Shown here: positions 25,579-34,484 of the stretch, in pieces
Layout of the letters: each line of letters begins with the position of its first letter
How positions within the stretch are numbered: position 1 is the stretch's first letter
Source: Achromobacter aegrifaciens
Lineage (GTDB): Bacteria > Pseudomonadota > Gammaproteobacteria > Burkholderiales > Burkholderiaceae_B
Reading direction: 5' to 3'
Assembly (NCBI RefSeq): GCF_902859735.1
Contig: NZ_CADIJY010000004.1
Span: forward strand, 124,001 to 188,000
Length of the DNA: 64,000 nt
The notes under the pieces: model-generated
The model's database searches: none
The model's input: the letters and a program-made list of their open reading frames with translations, nothing else
Told to the model about the DNA's origin: nothing
Made by a program: the position numbers and the translations under genes

Positions 25579-26184
25579 TCAATAGGTTCCGATGGGAACC
25601 TCGATCTTCAGCGGCGCGCCACCCTTGGCCGGACGCAGGCTGTACGTGTACAGGCCGCCATCGTCATCAGCCAGCGTCGAATCCTTGCGCTCCACCGCGT
25701 AGCGCTGTCCATCGATTTCCAGCGAGCGGGCGGCGACGGCGTCGGCATGGTCGGGGACCAGCAGACCGCCCACGCCGTCGCCAGCATCGGCGAACTCGTA
25801 GTCGCGCAACTCGCCATCCACGCGCAGCAATTGCACCCGCGGCCGGTAAGGCGCCGCGTCCAGGTTCCAGCCATTGGTCAGATCGGTGATCCAGGGGCCC
25901 GGAATGTCGTAGACGCTGCCCAGTTGCTCTTCCGACACTTCCGGCCCTTCCACCACCAGGCAGCACACCACCTTCCCCGCGCGGGAGTCGTACACCGCCC
26001 AGTTGCTGCCGATGGCCGCCACGCCGGGCAGCATCGAGAAATGGAATTTCCGGTTGAACTGGCTATCCGACACCTGGCGCCAGCCTCCAATATTGGGCGC
26101 AGCCGCAGGCGGTTGCGCCTGGCTGGCCGTTGCCATCAGGACGCCTGCGGCCAGGACGCCTGCTCGGAACAATAAACGGTTCAT
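25579..26184 (-). CDS. Exported protein of unknown function
   Basis: The 201-residue protein starts with a clear signal peptide (LLFRAGVLAAGVLMATASQA, cleavage near residue 23). The mature part has an adjacent cysteine pair (VVCCLVVEG), repeated negatively charged loops (EFADAGDGVGGLLVPDHAD) and a C-terminus KIEVPIGTY. It is the first gene of a minus-strand trio with the membrane protein at 25555 and the LRR-like protein at 24488. The operon may make an envelope-associated system; nothing in the sequence names it. Confidence 0.7.
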   Translation of the reverse strand: MNRLLFRAGVLAAGVLMATASQAQPPAAAPNIGGWRQVSDSQFNRKFHFSMLPGVAAIGSNWAVYDSRAGKVVCCLVVEGPEVSEEQLGSVYDIPGPWITDLTNGWNLDAAPYRPRVQLLRVDGELRDYEFADAGDGVGGLLVPDHADAVAARSLEIDGQRYAVERKDSTLADDDGGLYTYSLRPAKGGAPLKIEVPIGTY

Positions 26185-26230
26185 CTCGGTGCCTGTCGTG
26201 GGCTTGTTGGGATCAGCGGACTTGGGCCTT

Positions 26231-26257
26231 GCGCCGGCATAGTACCAGTGCCGGCGC
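26231..26257. repeat. GC-rich inverted repeat
   Basis: GCGCCGGC-N11-GCCGGCGC lies in the divergent gap between the exported-protein gene (26184) and the AadA-like gene (26321). It could be a hairpin in either leader or a regulator site. Confidence 0.3.
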
Positions 26258-26320
26258 GGCGATCATGGCCTGCGCGCCGCCGCCCTGCCGGCTGCGAGCA
26301 AACTTCGCTACTATCGACGC

Positions 26321-27118
26321 ATGGCTCATCTCGTTCCCCCCTCAATCGCCCCCCAGGTCGCAGCGGCCAGCAGCCTCATCGAACGGCATCTGGGCGCTGG
26401 CCTCGTCGCCATCCATCTGTTCGGCTCCGCCGTGGACGGCGGGCTGCAGCCCCATAGCGATATCGACCTGCTCGTTACCGTGACCCAGCCGCCGGACGAA
26501 GCCGTGCTGCGCGCGCTGGCCGCGGCGCTATTGCCGATCTCCGCGCCGCCCGGCTCATCGCCCGATTTGCGCGCGCTCGAAGTCACCGTGCTGGCGCTGG
26601 AACACGTCGTGCCTTGGCGCCACCCGGCCAGACGCGAACTCCAGTTCGGCGAATGGCTGCGGACCGATCTGATGGCGGGCGTCGTGGAACCGCCCATGAT
26701 GGACCACGATCTGGCCATACTGCTCACCAAGGTCCGTGGCCACAGCATTCCCATCTTGGGGCCGCAGGCCGATCAGTTGCTCCAGGCCGTCCCCCGCGAA
26801 GACCTGAGGCGGGCGCTACTGGACACTGTCGCGCAGTGGAACACGCCCGAGGACTGGGCCGGCGATGAAAAGCACATCATCCTCGCGCTGGCGCGCATCT
26901 GGTACACGGCCGTCTCCGGGGGCATCGCATCCAAGGACCAGGCGGCGGCGTGGCTGCTCGAGAGGTTGGAAGCGCCCTACCGCCCCGTCCTCGCCCTGGC
27001 GCGCGCGATCTATCTGGGACAAGAAGAAGACGACCTGGCGCAACGGCACGATGCCGAAACCGCGGCGTTCATTGCCCACGCCCGCGCCGCTATTGAAGGA
27101 CTGGCCGGCAGCCGATAA
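26321..27118 (+). CDS. AadA-like aminoglycoside (3'')-nucleotidyltransferase
   Basis: The 265-residue protein matches the AadA/ANT(3'')-I layout and length. It has the nucleotidyltransferase motif GSAVDGGLQPHSDIDLLV (GS at 35-36, DxD at 47-49), then EVTVLALEHVVPWRHPARRELQFGEW and the helical C-terminal domain with TLP-type WNTPEDWAGDEKHIILALARIWYTA (in two parts). Such enzymes adenylylate streptomycin and spectinomycin using ATP. There is no integron cassette feature around it and its base composition looks like its neighbours, so it appears chromosomal. Activity on drugs is not proven by sequence. Confidence 0.85.
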   Translation: MAHLVPPSIAPQVAAASSLIERHLGAGLVAIHLFGSAVDGGLQPHSDIDLLVTVTQPPDEAVLRALAAALLPISAPPGSSPDLRALEVTVLALEHVVPWRHPARRELQFGEWLRTDLMAGVVEPPMMDHDLAILLTKVRGHSIPILGPQADQLLQAVPREDLRRALLDTVAQWNTPEDWAGDEKHIILALARIWYTAVSGGIASKDQAAAWLLERLEAPYRPVLALARAIYLGQEEDDLAQRHDAETAAFIAHARAAIEGLAGSR

Positions 27119-27178
27119 CCCGGGGACACGTGAACGACCTGCTTGCCTGCGCGGATGCAGCGGGCGGCCTTTCAGCCA

Positions 27179-27898
27179 TCACGGCTTCAGGTCGATTTCC
27201 ATGCGCACGAAATCGCCGCGATACGTCACTTCGCCCAGGTAGATGACGCGGCGGTCCGGCCCGGTGAATACGCGCCGGACTTCCGCCACGGGCGCGTTCA
27301 CGTTGATGCCCAAATGCCGCGCCACCTCGACGTCAGCGGTCGAAATGGTCAGCACCTGACGGGCAGAGACAATATCCACCGAGGACATCCCCATCAGAAT
27401 GGGAATGACGGTCTCCTTGCGAAAGCGCGCAGGGTGCTTGGCAAAGATGGCGGCGTCCAGGTAGATGTTGATGACGCAATACGGCTGCCCGTTGCGGGCA
27501 TGGATGCGCCGCATGAACACGTACTTTTCCGCGGCGACGCCGTCCGACTCGTTCAGCAACGGCGTGCGCGTGGACTCGTCGATATTGAGTATGGTCGGGT
27601 GCGTATCCCGATAGACGCTGGACAGGTTCTCGAGCGTGGTCTCGACACGGAACCAACGGTTGTCCTGGGGCGCTCCCGTCACGAAGGTGCCGCGCCCCCG
27701 CTGCGGTGAAAGCAGTCCGTCGCGGGTAAGCCTTTCGATTGCCTGGCGCACCGTGACCTTGGCCACGTGGAACTCCTCGGCCAGCGCGTCGAGCGAGGGC
27801 AATTTTTCGCCGTTCTTCCACACACCCTTCAGGATCCGCTGCCGGAACAGATCCGAAAGTTGAACGTAGAGAGGGGCTTGGGCGGTGTCGAGAATCAT
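27179..27898 (-). CDS. GntR family regulator with UTRA domain (HutC subfamily)
   Basis: The 239-residue protein has an N-terminal winged helix (PLYVQLSDLFRQRIL, LPSLDALAEEFHVAKVTVRQAIERL, GTFVTG, to about residue 75). A C-terminal UTRA ligand-binding domain follows (RRIHARNGQPYCVINIYLD, VEVRRVF). Its ATG overlaps the stop of the GMC gene (ATGA), making it the last gene of the importer operon 32246-27179. It likely represses that operon and the divergent enolase gene; the dyad at 32283-32314 is a candidate site. Confidence 0.92.
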   Translation of the reverse strand: MILDTAQAPLYVQLSDLFRQRILKGVWKNGEKLPSLDALAEEFHVAKVTVRQAIERLTRDGLLSPQRGRGTFVTGAPQDNRWFRVETTLENLSSVYRDTHPTILNIDESTRTPLLNESDGVAAEKYVFMRRIHARNGQPYCVINIYLDAAIFAKHPARFRKETVIPILMGMSSVDIVSARQVLTISTADVEVARHLGINVNAPVAEVRRVFTGPDRRVIYLGEVTYRGDFVRMEIDLKP

Positions 27899-29562
27899 GG
27901 CGTCAAAGTGTCCGCGACTATATCACGCGCTTGCGGCCGGGCAGCGCCGCGCGCGTCTTCCAGGATCAGCGCGGCGCCCTTCTCGCCGATCATGATCGCG
28001 GCGGCGTTGGTGTTCGTCGACACCATGCGGGGCATGACCGAAGCGTCGACGACGCGCAAGCGCTCCACCCCGCGCACGCGCAAGCGCGCGTCGACCACCG
28101 ACCCGGCGTCGCCGCCCATGCGGCAGGTGCCGGCAGGATGGAACACCGTGCCGCCCTTGTCGCGCGCGAATTGCTCCAGCGCGGCGGCTGTCGTGACATC
28201 GTTTCCCGGCAGGTACTCAACTCCGGTTACCAGGTCGCGGAACGACGGCTGGGCATAGATGTCGCGCAACATGCGCAAGCCCGCGACCAAGACCTTCGCA
28301 TCGCGCGGTTCGGTCAGGTAGTTCGAGACGATGCGCGGCGATGCGAACGGATCCGTGCCCACGATCTCGACGGTGCCGCGCGAATCGGGCCTGCATTGCG
28401 TCGCCGACGCGGAAAAGCCGGAAAACCGGTGCAGCGCGTCGCCTGGCTTGTCCACGGATAGCGGCATGACATTGAAAAGTATGTCCGCACGGCCGCCCAC
28501 CGCGTGCTCGGTCGCCGCCAGCCCGCCTACCTGGCCCGCGCCCACCGTGAGCGGTCCCCTGCCCTGGAACAGCCACTGCGCCCCCATGCCTGCGAGGCTG
28601 AACGGATTGCGCACCGCGTCGTTGAGCGACATGCGCCGCTTAAGCTTGACGATCACGCGCGCCTGGTAATGATCTTGCAGGTTGCGGCCGACTTCCGGCG
28701 AATGTGCGGCGACGGCGATGCCGTGCCTGGCAAGCAGCGCTGCGTCGCCCACGCCCGAAAGCTGCAGTACCTGGGGCGATTGCAGCGCACCCGCAGCAAG
28801 CACCACCTCGACATCCGCCATCGCGCGCTTCAAATGGCCCTCTTGCACCCACTCCACGCCCAGCGCCCGGCCGCCTTCGATCAGGATGCGCGTGACATGG
28901 GCGCCGGTCTCGGTCACCAGGTTCGGACGCGACCTGACCGGATAAAGAAACGCGGTCGCGGCGTCGCAACGCCAACGGCTGCCCAGCGTCAGCTGGTAGG
29001 GACCCACACCCTCCGATTCGGCGCCGTTGAAGTCGTCATTGCGCCGGCAGCCGGCCTCGACTGCCGCTTCCACCCAAGCAGCCGTGTAAGGATGTTCATT
29101 GCGCAGGTTGGAGACACGGAGTTCACCGGAAGCGCCGTGATACTCGGACTCGCCCCCGTCGTAGCGCTCGGATTTCTTGAAGTACGGCAGCACGTCCCGA
29201 TAGGCCCATCCCGTTGCGCCCAGATCGGCCCAGTCGTCGTAGTCCTCATGCTGTCCACGGATGTACAACAAGCCGTTGATCACGCTTGAACCGCCCAACG
29301 CCTTGCCGCGCGGCCACAGGATGGTGCGATTGCCGGTTTCGGCCTGGGCTTCGACCGGGAACAGCCGAGCAAACCGCGGATCGTAAATGGTCTTGAAGTA
29401 GCCCACCGGCAGCTTGAGCCAGAAATTGTGCGCAGCCGCGCCCGCCTCCAGCAGCAGCACGCGCACCGCAGGATCGCGGCTGAGCCGGTTGGCCAGCACG
29501 CATCCGGCGGAGCCGCCGCCGACGACGATGTAGTCAAAGCCCGCGCCAGCCGGAATGCTCAT
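27895..29562 (-). CDS. GMC family FAD-dependent oxidoreductase
   Basis: The 555-residue flavoprotein starts with the FAD motif YIVVGGGSAGCVLANRLS. The GMC signatures are RGKALGGSSVINGLLYIRG and GALQSPQVLQLSGVGD. The C-terminal catalytic part has FHPAGTCRMG with the active-site histidine, and VDASVMPRMVSTNTNAAAIMIGE. Relatives oxidise choline, alcohols or sugars. It overlaps the upstream receptor gene and downstream GntR gene by ATGA on both sides, so it is tightly co-expressed with a NitT/TauT-type importer. It probably oxidises the imported alcohol or an intermediate. Confidence 0.94.
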   Translation of the reverse strand: MSIPAGAGFDYIVVGGGSAGCVLANRLSRDPAVRVLLLEAGAAAHNFWLKLPVGYFKTIYDPRFARLFPVEAQAETGNRTILWPRGKALGGSSVINGLLYIRGQHEDYDDWADLGATGWAYRDVLPYFKKSERYDGGESEYHGASGELRVSNLRNEHPYTAAWVEAAVEAGCRRNDDFNGAESEGVGPYQLTLGSRWRCDAATAFLYPVRSRPNLVTETGAHVTRILIEGGRALGVEWVQEGHLKRAMADVEVVLAAGALQSPQVLQLSGVGDAALLARHGIAVAAHSPEVGRNLQDHYQARVIVKLKRRMSLNDAVRNPFSLAGMGAQWLFQGRGPLTVGAGQVGGLAATEHAVGGRADILFNVMPLSVDKPGDALHRFSGFSASATQCRPDSRGTVEIVGTDPFASPRIVSNYLTEPRDAKVLVAGLRMLRDIYAQPSFRDLVTGVEYLPGNDVTTAAALEQFARDKGGTVFHPAGTCRMGGDAGSVVDARLRVRGVERLRVVDASVMPRMVSTNTNAAAIMIGEKGAALILEDARGAARPQARDIVADTLTP

Positions 29563-30557
29563 GCCTTGATCGCCTCCAGATAGGCCGAGGGATCGAAGTA
29601 GCGCGAAGCGGGAACCGGATTCGGAATGTTCCCGGCCTGCGCGAAGAAATCGGTCACCTGCTGCAGCCAGCGTGTCACTGAGCCGTCCTCGTACTTGGTG
29701 CGCCATTCCGCCGTGGAGAAATACTTGGCCTGCTTGAACTGCGCCTTGAACTCGGCCAGCGGCACGTCCTTGTATTGCGTCTTCTGCAGCGTCTCCACCG
29801 CGGCGTCCGGGGTTTTTACGATTGCATCGTTGGCCTCGCCCCAGGCAGCGATGAGGCTGCGGATGGCCGGCTTCTGGGCCTCGTAGAAATCGTTCCTGGC
29901 CGCCCATCCGCCCATGATCGCCGCCTCCGGATAGAACGCGGAAGCGTCGATCAGCATGCGCGCATTGGACACCTTGGACCGGACGATCGTGTCAAACGGA
30001 ACCCAGAGCGCAACCGCGCTGACCGCGCCGGACACGAACGAGGTAACGGCATCGGCCATGCGCTGGTTGACGATCTGCACGTCCTTGCCCGGATCGAGCT
30101 TGGCGGCGCGCAAGGCCCGGTCCAGGAACACATGGGCGGTCGTACCCGTGGTCGTGGAGATCTGCTTGCCCTTCAGATCGGCCACGGTCTTGATCGACTC
30201 GTCGCGGACCCAAAGCTGGGCAGTACCGTACTCGATGTCGTTCACAAGAAAAACCTTGCCCTGCCCGCGCGCTGGAAAGTTCGACACAACCGCGCCGGTG
30301 GCCAGCACATCCAGGCTGCCGCCTATCATGGCCTGGAAGATCTCCAGCCCCGTGGTGAAGACAATGGGCTCCAGTTCCAAACCATGCTTGGCGTAGCTGC
30401 CCATCTGCAAGCCCAGCCACAGGTGGCCGTCGACGGCGGGCGTATGCAAGTAGCCTACGCGCAGTTTCTTGCGCGCCTGGCCGATGGCAGGCGCCGCGAT
30501 TGCTGCGATGGAAGCGGCCATGCCGGCCTTGAGCAGGGTTCTGCGGTCGAGTTTCAT
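29559..30557 (-). CDS. NitT/TauT-type ABC transporter substrate-binding protein
   Basis: The 332-residue protein has a Tat-like signal (RRTLLKAGMAASIAAIAAPAIG) and then the SsuA/TauA/NrtA-type fold: LRVGYLHTPAVDGHLWLGLQ, FQAMIGGSLDVLATGAV, ADLKGKQISTTTGTTAHVFL. These periplasmic receptors bind sulfonates, nitrate, taurine, pyrimidine precursors or aromatic acids. It follows the ATPase gene at 30592 and overlaps the GMC gene, so permease, ATPase, receptor, oxidoreductase and regulator form one unit. The ligand is not evident. Confidence 0.93.
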   Translation of the reverse strand: MKLDRRTLLKAGMAASIAAIAAPAIGQARKKLRVGYLHTPAVDGHLWLGLQMGSYAKHGLELEPIVFTTGLEIFQAMIGGSLDVLATGAVVSNFPARGQGKVFLVNDIEYGTAQLWVRDESIKTVADLKGKQISTTTGTTAHVFLDRALRAAKLDPGKDVQIVNQRMADAVTSFVSGAVSAVALWVPFDTIVRSKVSNARMLIDASAFYPEAAIMGGWAARNDFYEAQKPAIRSLIAAWGEANDAIVKTPDAAVETLQKTQYKDVPLAEFKAQFKQAKYFSTAEWRTKYEDGSVTRWLQQVTDFFAQAGNIPNPVPASRYFDPSAYLEAIKA

Positions 30558-30591
30558 GGAGTCTCCTTGTGGTGGGGCTGCTGACGCTGGC

Positions 30592-31455
30592 TCAATCCGT
30601 CGGGCGCACGGATTGGCGGGCCTGGGCTTCGTACTCGAACATGACCAGCTCCCGGATCTCGCGGCTCAACTCGACGAAGCGAGGGTCCTCGTGTACCCGC
30701 TCCGAACGGGGGTAGCCGAAAGGAACCTCTATCACCTTCCGGACCTTTGAAGGCCGGGCGGTGACCACGACGATCTTTGACGACAGGTAGACGGCTTCTT
30801 CAACTGAGTGGGTGATCAGCATCACCGTCTTGCCTTCGGTCTGCAGCACTTCGAGCAGCAGATCCTGCATGGCGGTCCGGGTCTGCGCATCCAGCGCGCC
30901 GAAGGGCTCGTCCATCAACAGGAACTGGGGCTTGACGGCGTAGGCGCGCGCGATCGCCAGCCGCTGCCGCATGCCGCCGGACAAATGCTTCGGAAAGTGA
31001 TCGGCGAAGTCGCTCAGGCCCATCAGCTTCATGTAGCGCTGGCAGATCTCGGCGCGCTCCCGCGGGCTCGTCTTGTTGGCCGCGAGCTTCATGCCGAACT
31101 CGATGTTGCCGCGCACCGTCAGCCACGGGAACACGCCGTATTCCTGGAAGATCACGCCGCGGTCGGGCCCGGGCGCCGTGACGGGCCGGCCGTCCAGCGT
31201 CACGGAGCCGGCGGTGGGTTGCACAAAACCGCCGACGATATTCATCAAGGTCGTCTTGCCGCAGCCTGAAGGGCCGATGATGGAGACGAACTCCCCATCC
31301 CGGATGTCCAGGGTCACGCCATCCACCACCCTCATCGGGCCTGTGGCCGTGGGAAAGTCCACGGTGACGTTATCGAACCTGATTCTGACTTCCGGTTCCT
31401 GGGAAGGCTTAGGCGTAGCGGTGTCCACGCTGCGCAGTTGAGTGCTCATGGTCAT
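30592..31455 (-). CDS. NitT/TauT-type ABC transporter ATPase
   Basis: The 287-residue ATPase has Walker A GPSGCGKTT, Q-loop FQEYGVFPWLTV, signature LSGGMRQRL and Walker B FLLMDEPFGALD, with the H-loop LITHSVEEAV. The family hallmark VFPWLTVRGNIEFG is present. Two ATGs six bases apart (31455 and 31449) are possible and neither has a strong ribosome site. It powers the permease at 31479-32246 and follows it by 23 bases. It is in the same operon as the receptor at 30557. Confidence 0.94.
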   Translation of the reverse strand: MTMSTQLRSVDTATPKPSQEPEVRIRFDNVTVDFPTATGPMRVVDGVTLDIRDGEFVSIIGPSGCGKTTLMNIVGGFVQPTAGSVTLDGRPVTAPGPDRGVIFQEYGVFPWLTVRGNIEFGMKLAANKTSPRERAEICQRYMKLMGLSDFADHFPKHLSGGMRQRLAIARAYAVKPQFLLMDEPFGALDAQTRTAMQDLLLEVLQTEGKTVMLITHSVEEAVYLSSKIVVVTARPSKVRKVIEVPFGYPRSERVHEDPRFVELSREIRELVMFEYEAQARQSVRPTD

Positions 31456-31478
31456 GGTCTTGTATGTCCGGAACGGTC

Positions 31479-32246
31479 TCAGGCGATGCGGTCTTGCCAC
31501 GCGACCAGGCGCCGGCTCACGGCCCGCAGCGCCAGGTCCATCAGCATGGCGATGAGGCCGATGCAGATGATCCCCACGTAGATCACGTCCAGCTGGAAGA
31601 ACGACGATGCATTCTGGATAAGCGCCCCGAGCCCCTGCTGGGCCGCAATGAGTTCGGACGCCACCAGCGTGGCCCAGGCGACGCCCAGCGCCACCCGGAT
31701 GGCCGTCAGGATGTGCGGTACGGTAAGCGGCACGATGACCTTGGCGAAGATCTCCACGTCGTTGGCGCCCAACGTGCGGGCGACGCGCACGAAGATCGGG
31801 CTGATCTGGGCGATGCCTTCGTACATCACGATGACGCCGGCAAAAAACGAGGCATAGAACAGGATGACGGTCTTGGCCGATTCGCCAATGCCGAAATAGA
31901 CGATCACCAGCGGAATCAACGCGATCGGCGGGAGCGCGCGAAAGAAGTTGATGACGGGATCAATGAAGACCCGCAGCCCGCGGTACCAGCCCAGGCAAAA
32001 ACCCACAGGCACTGCCACCAGGATGCCCAGCGCGACGCCCGTGAAGACGCGCCGGGCCGACATCCAGATGTCCAGCCACAGGCGGTCCTTGGAGAGCTCG
32101 ATGAACTTTTCGACGACGGCGGCGGGCGAAGGCACAAGCGCGGGGCTGACGAGTCCGCTGGCGCGCACCGCCAGCCACAGCAAGAGGATGCATAGCCATG
32201 GCGCCGCGATGAGCAGCGGGCGCGAGATGAAGGACGGAAGGCGCAT
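31479..32246 (-). CDS. NitT/TauT-type ABC transporter permease
   Basis: The 255-residue permease has about six membrane helices. The coupling loop is VRVARTLGANDVEIFAKVIVP and is preceded by PVINFFRALPPIALIPLVI, both hallmarks of the SsuC/TauC group. It is the first gene of the operon and is divergent from the enolase-superfamily gene at 32328. A dyad and possible promoters lie in the 81-base gap. Confidence 0.93.
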   Translation of the reverse strand: MRLPSFISRPLLIAAPWLCILLLWLAVRASGLVSPALVPSPAAVVEKFIELSKDRLWLDIWMSARRVFTGVALGILVAVPVGFCLGWYRGLRVFIDPVINFFRALPPIALIPLVIVYFGIGESAKTVILFYASFFAGVIVMYEGIAQISPIFVRVARTLGANDVEIFAKVIVPLTVPHILTAIRVALGVAWATLVASELIAAQQGLGALIQNASSFFQLDVIYVGIICIGLIAMLMDLALRAVSRRLVAWQDRIA

Positions 32247-32272
32247 GGTGTGTATAGAGGGTTAGACCTGAG

Positions 32273-32301
32273 TTGCAATCCGTAAGTGCTAAACATACTA
32301 T
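32273..32301 (+). promoter_or_regulatory. Candidate promoter of the enolase-superfamily gene
   Basis: TTGCAA (32273-32278) and TACTAT (32296-32301) are separated by 17 nt, placing the start of transcription near 32308, twenty bases before the ATG. The -35 and -10 each match consensus at four of six positions. Confidence 0.4.
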
Positions 32302-32314
32302 AGACCAGCACTTA
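32283..32314. promoter_or_regulatory. Inverted repeat flanking the -10, likely operator
   Basis: TAAGTGCT (32283-32290) and its exact complement AGCACTTA (32307-32314) are separated by 16 nt and bracket the candidate -10 box. It lies in the divergent gap between permease and enolase-superfamily genes. The GntR/UTRA protein at 27898 is the natural candidate to bind here. Confidence 0.5.
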
Positions 32315-32327
32315 ATATCTTCATGCC

Positions 32328-33494
32328 ATGACAAACCCTAATACGACTCAAGCCTGGTCCATCAAACCATTCACGCTGGCGCGTATCGAGGCCTACGTCC
32401 TGCGATGGCCGGTCAAGCGTCCGGTACAGACCTCGTTCGGCACCATGCATGACCGCCCCGCCCTGCTCGTGCGGGTAGAGGACACGGATGGCGCAGTGGG
32501 CTGGGGCGAGGTCTGGTGCAACTTTCCCGGCTGCGGCGCGGAACACCGCGCCCGTCTGCTTGAAACCGTTGTCGCGCCGCTGGTCGTCGGTCAGCCTTAC
32601 GCCTCGGCCCAAGCCGCGTTTGCCCACATGAGCGCGCGCACCGCGGTGCTCGCCATCCAGTCGGGCGAACCCGGGCCCATCGCGCAGGTGATCGCCGGCA
32701 TCGACCTGGCCTTGTGGGACATGCTGTCGCGCCGGGCGGGCGTGCCGCTATGGCAATTCCTGGGCGGCGTCTCGGACGTGATCCGCGTCTATGCAAGCGG
32801 CATCAACCCTGACCGCCCCGAAGATACGGTGCTCGCAAAACACGCGGAGGGCTATCGCGCTTTCAAGCTCAAGGTGGGCTTTGGCGAAGAGCGGGACCTC
32901 GCCAATGTCAGAACGGTGCACGCCCGGCTGCCTTCGGGCAACGAGCTCATGCTGGACGCCAATCAGGCCTGGGATCTGGCGGGTGCGCAGCGCATGGCCA
33001 GCCACTTCAGCGAGTTCGCGCCGCGCTGGCTGGAGGAGCCGCTGCGCGCGGATCGCCCGCAGTCGGAATGGGCGCAGTTGGCTGCTCAAACGGACATCCC
33101 CCTGGCAGCCGGGGAGAACCTCATCGGTTCAGATGCCTTCGAGACCATGATCAACAGCAGGACGCTTAAGGTCGTGCAGCCGGATCTGGCCAAATGGGGC
33201 GGCATATCCGGCTGCCTGCCCGTCATCGACAGGATTCACGAGGCTGGACTGCGCTACTGCCCGCATTTCCTTGGCGCGGGTGTCGGCCAGCTTGCGTCGG
33301 CGCACATTCTGGCGGCGCGAGGACGAGCCGGCGGCATGCTTGAAATCGATGCCAACGAGAACCCGCTGCGCGCGGCCCTCAGCCCGGCGTTGGGCGTCAT
33401 CATCGAAGGAGAGGCCAAGCTCGGAAACGCGGCGGGCCTGGGCGTGGAGCCGGATCTCGCGCAATTGCGCGAGATCTGTGGTTTGCGTTCATAA
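32328..33494 (+). CDS. Mandelate racemase/muconate lactonizing enzyme family protein
   Basis: The 388-residue protein belongs to the enolase superfamily. The catalytic KxK is K180-K182 (FKLKVG). Metal ligands are D210 (MLDANQAW), E236 (WLEEP) and E263 (AAGENL), with H313 in CPHFLGAG near the end. These enzymes abstract a proton next to a carboxylate to racemise, dehydrate or lactonise. The gene is divergent from a NitT/TauT importer and GMC oxidoreductase operon, suggesting that it works on the same hydroxy-acid or acid-sugar compound. Specific activity cannot be read from sequence. Confidence 0.92.
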   Translation: MTNPNTTQAWSIKPFTLARIEAYVLRWPVKRPVQTSFGTMHDRPALLVRVEDTDGAVGWGEVWCNFPGCGAEHRARLLETVVAPLVVGQPYASAQAAFAHMSARTAVLAIQSGEPGPIAQVIAGIDLALWDMLSRRAGVPLWQFLGGVSDVIRVYASGINPDRPEDTVLAKHAEGYRAFKLKVGFGEERDLANVRTVHARLPSGNELMLDANQAWDLAGAQRMASHFSEFAPRWLEEPLRADRPQSEWAQLAAQTDIPLAAGENLIGSDAFETMINSRTLKVVQPDLAKWGGISGCLPVIDRIHEAGLRYCPHFLGAGVGQLASAHILAARGRAGGMLEIDANENPLRAALSPALGVIIEGEAKLGNAAGLGVEPDLAQLREICGLRS

Positions 33495-33551
33495 CATCCC
33501 AGAAAGAAGGCCCGCAATTGCCCAGGCTGCAGGGGTCAACAGGGCTTGACG

Positions 33552-34466
33552 TCAGCCGGGCACGCTTGTCGCAAGACGCATCTGGAGAAAATCGAGGAAT
33601 ACCTGGACCTTTTTGGAGTGCCTGCGATTCGGTAGATACGCCGCATGGACGCACACACTCTGTTCTTGAGGATTGACCTCGTAGTCCTCGAAGAACCGGC
33701 GCAGCCGCCCGGCCCGCACGTCCTCCCGGATCAGCCATTCCGCCAGCAACGCGATGCCCTGTCCATCCAGCACGGCTTCGCGCAGCATGTCCGAGTTGTT
33801 GGCGGCCAGACGCCCCTGCACCTCCACATGCTGCACCTTGTCATCGCCGCGAAGAAACGACCAGCGCTGCGGCCCGGCCTGGTGGGCGAATCGCAGACAG
33901 TCGTGCTGTGTCAATTCCTCCGGCGCAGTGGGCGTGCCGTGACGTTCCAGGTAGTCGTGGCTGGCCACCACGTAGCGCCGATGCTCGGCCAATTTGCGCA
34001 CGATCAATTGCGGCTGCAAGTCCGGTGTGCCAATGCGGACGGCGACATCGATCCGTTCCGCCGCCAGGTCCACATACGCATCGGATAGCACCAGATCCAG
34101 TGACACGCGCGGATTCTCGCGCAGGAAACCCGAGATATAGGGTCCCAGGCACAAGCGCGCGAAGGTCACGGGCAAGGAAACCCGCAAGGGTCCGACCGCG
34201 ACCGCGCCAACGTCCGACACGCTGCCGTCGGCCTCCTCCAGATCCGACACAACCCTGGACACCTGCTCCAGGTAAGTCACTCCTGCGTCGGTCAACGTTA
34301 CCCGGCGCGTCGACCGGGTCAGCAGCGCGGTACCGAGAGACGCCTCCAAGGTATCGATCAGCCGCGTGACGGAAGACGTGGCGACCCCCAGGCGCCGCGC
34401 GGTTTTGGAGAATCCTCCTGACTCGGCCACGTCCAGGAAGACGCGCAAGGCTTGCAGTTTATCCAT
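33552..34466 (-). CDS. LysR family transcriptional regulator
   Basis: The 304-residue protein has the LysR helix-turn-helix (LQALRVFLDVAESGGFSKTA, RLIDTLEASLGTALLTRSTR) and the periplasmic-binding-type effector domain (GPLRVSLPVTFARLCLGPYI). It is the CrgA/PA3398-like subtype, often of unspecified function. It is divergent from the MFS gene at 34693, which it likely controls. ATG 34466 is chosen because the longer frame would take in the shared promoter. Confidence 0.92.
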   Translation of the reverse strand: MDKLQALRVFLDVAESGGFSKTARRLGVATSSVTRLIDTLEASLGTALLTRSTRRVTLTDAGVTYLEQVSRVVSDLEEADGSVSDVGAVAVGPLRVSLPVTFARLCLGPYISGFLRENPRVSLDLVLSDAYVDLAAERIDVAVRIGTPDLQPQLIVRKLAEHRRYVVASHDYLERHGTPTAPEELTQHDCLRFAHQAGPQRWSFLRGDDKVQHVEVQGRLAANNSDMLREAVLDGQGIALLAEWLIREDVRAGRLRRFFEDYEVNPQEQSVCVHAAYLPNRRHSKKVQVFLDFLQMRLATSVPG

Positions 34467-34484
34467 GGTTATCTTTGCAAATAA

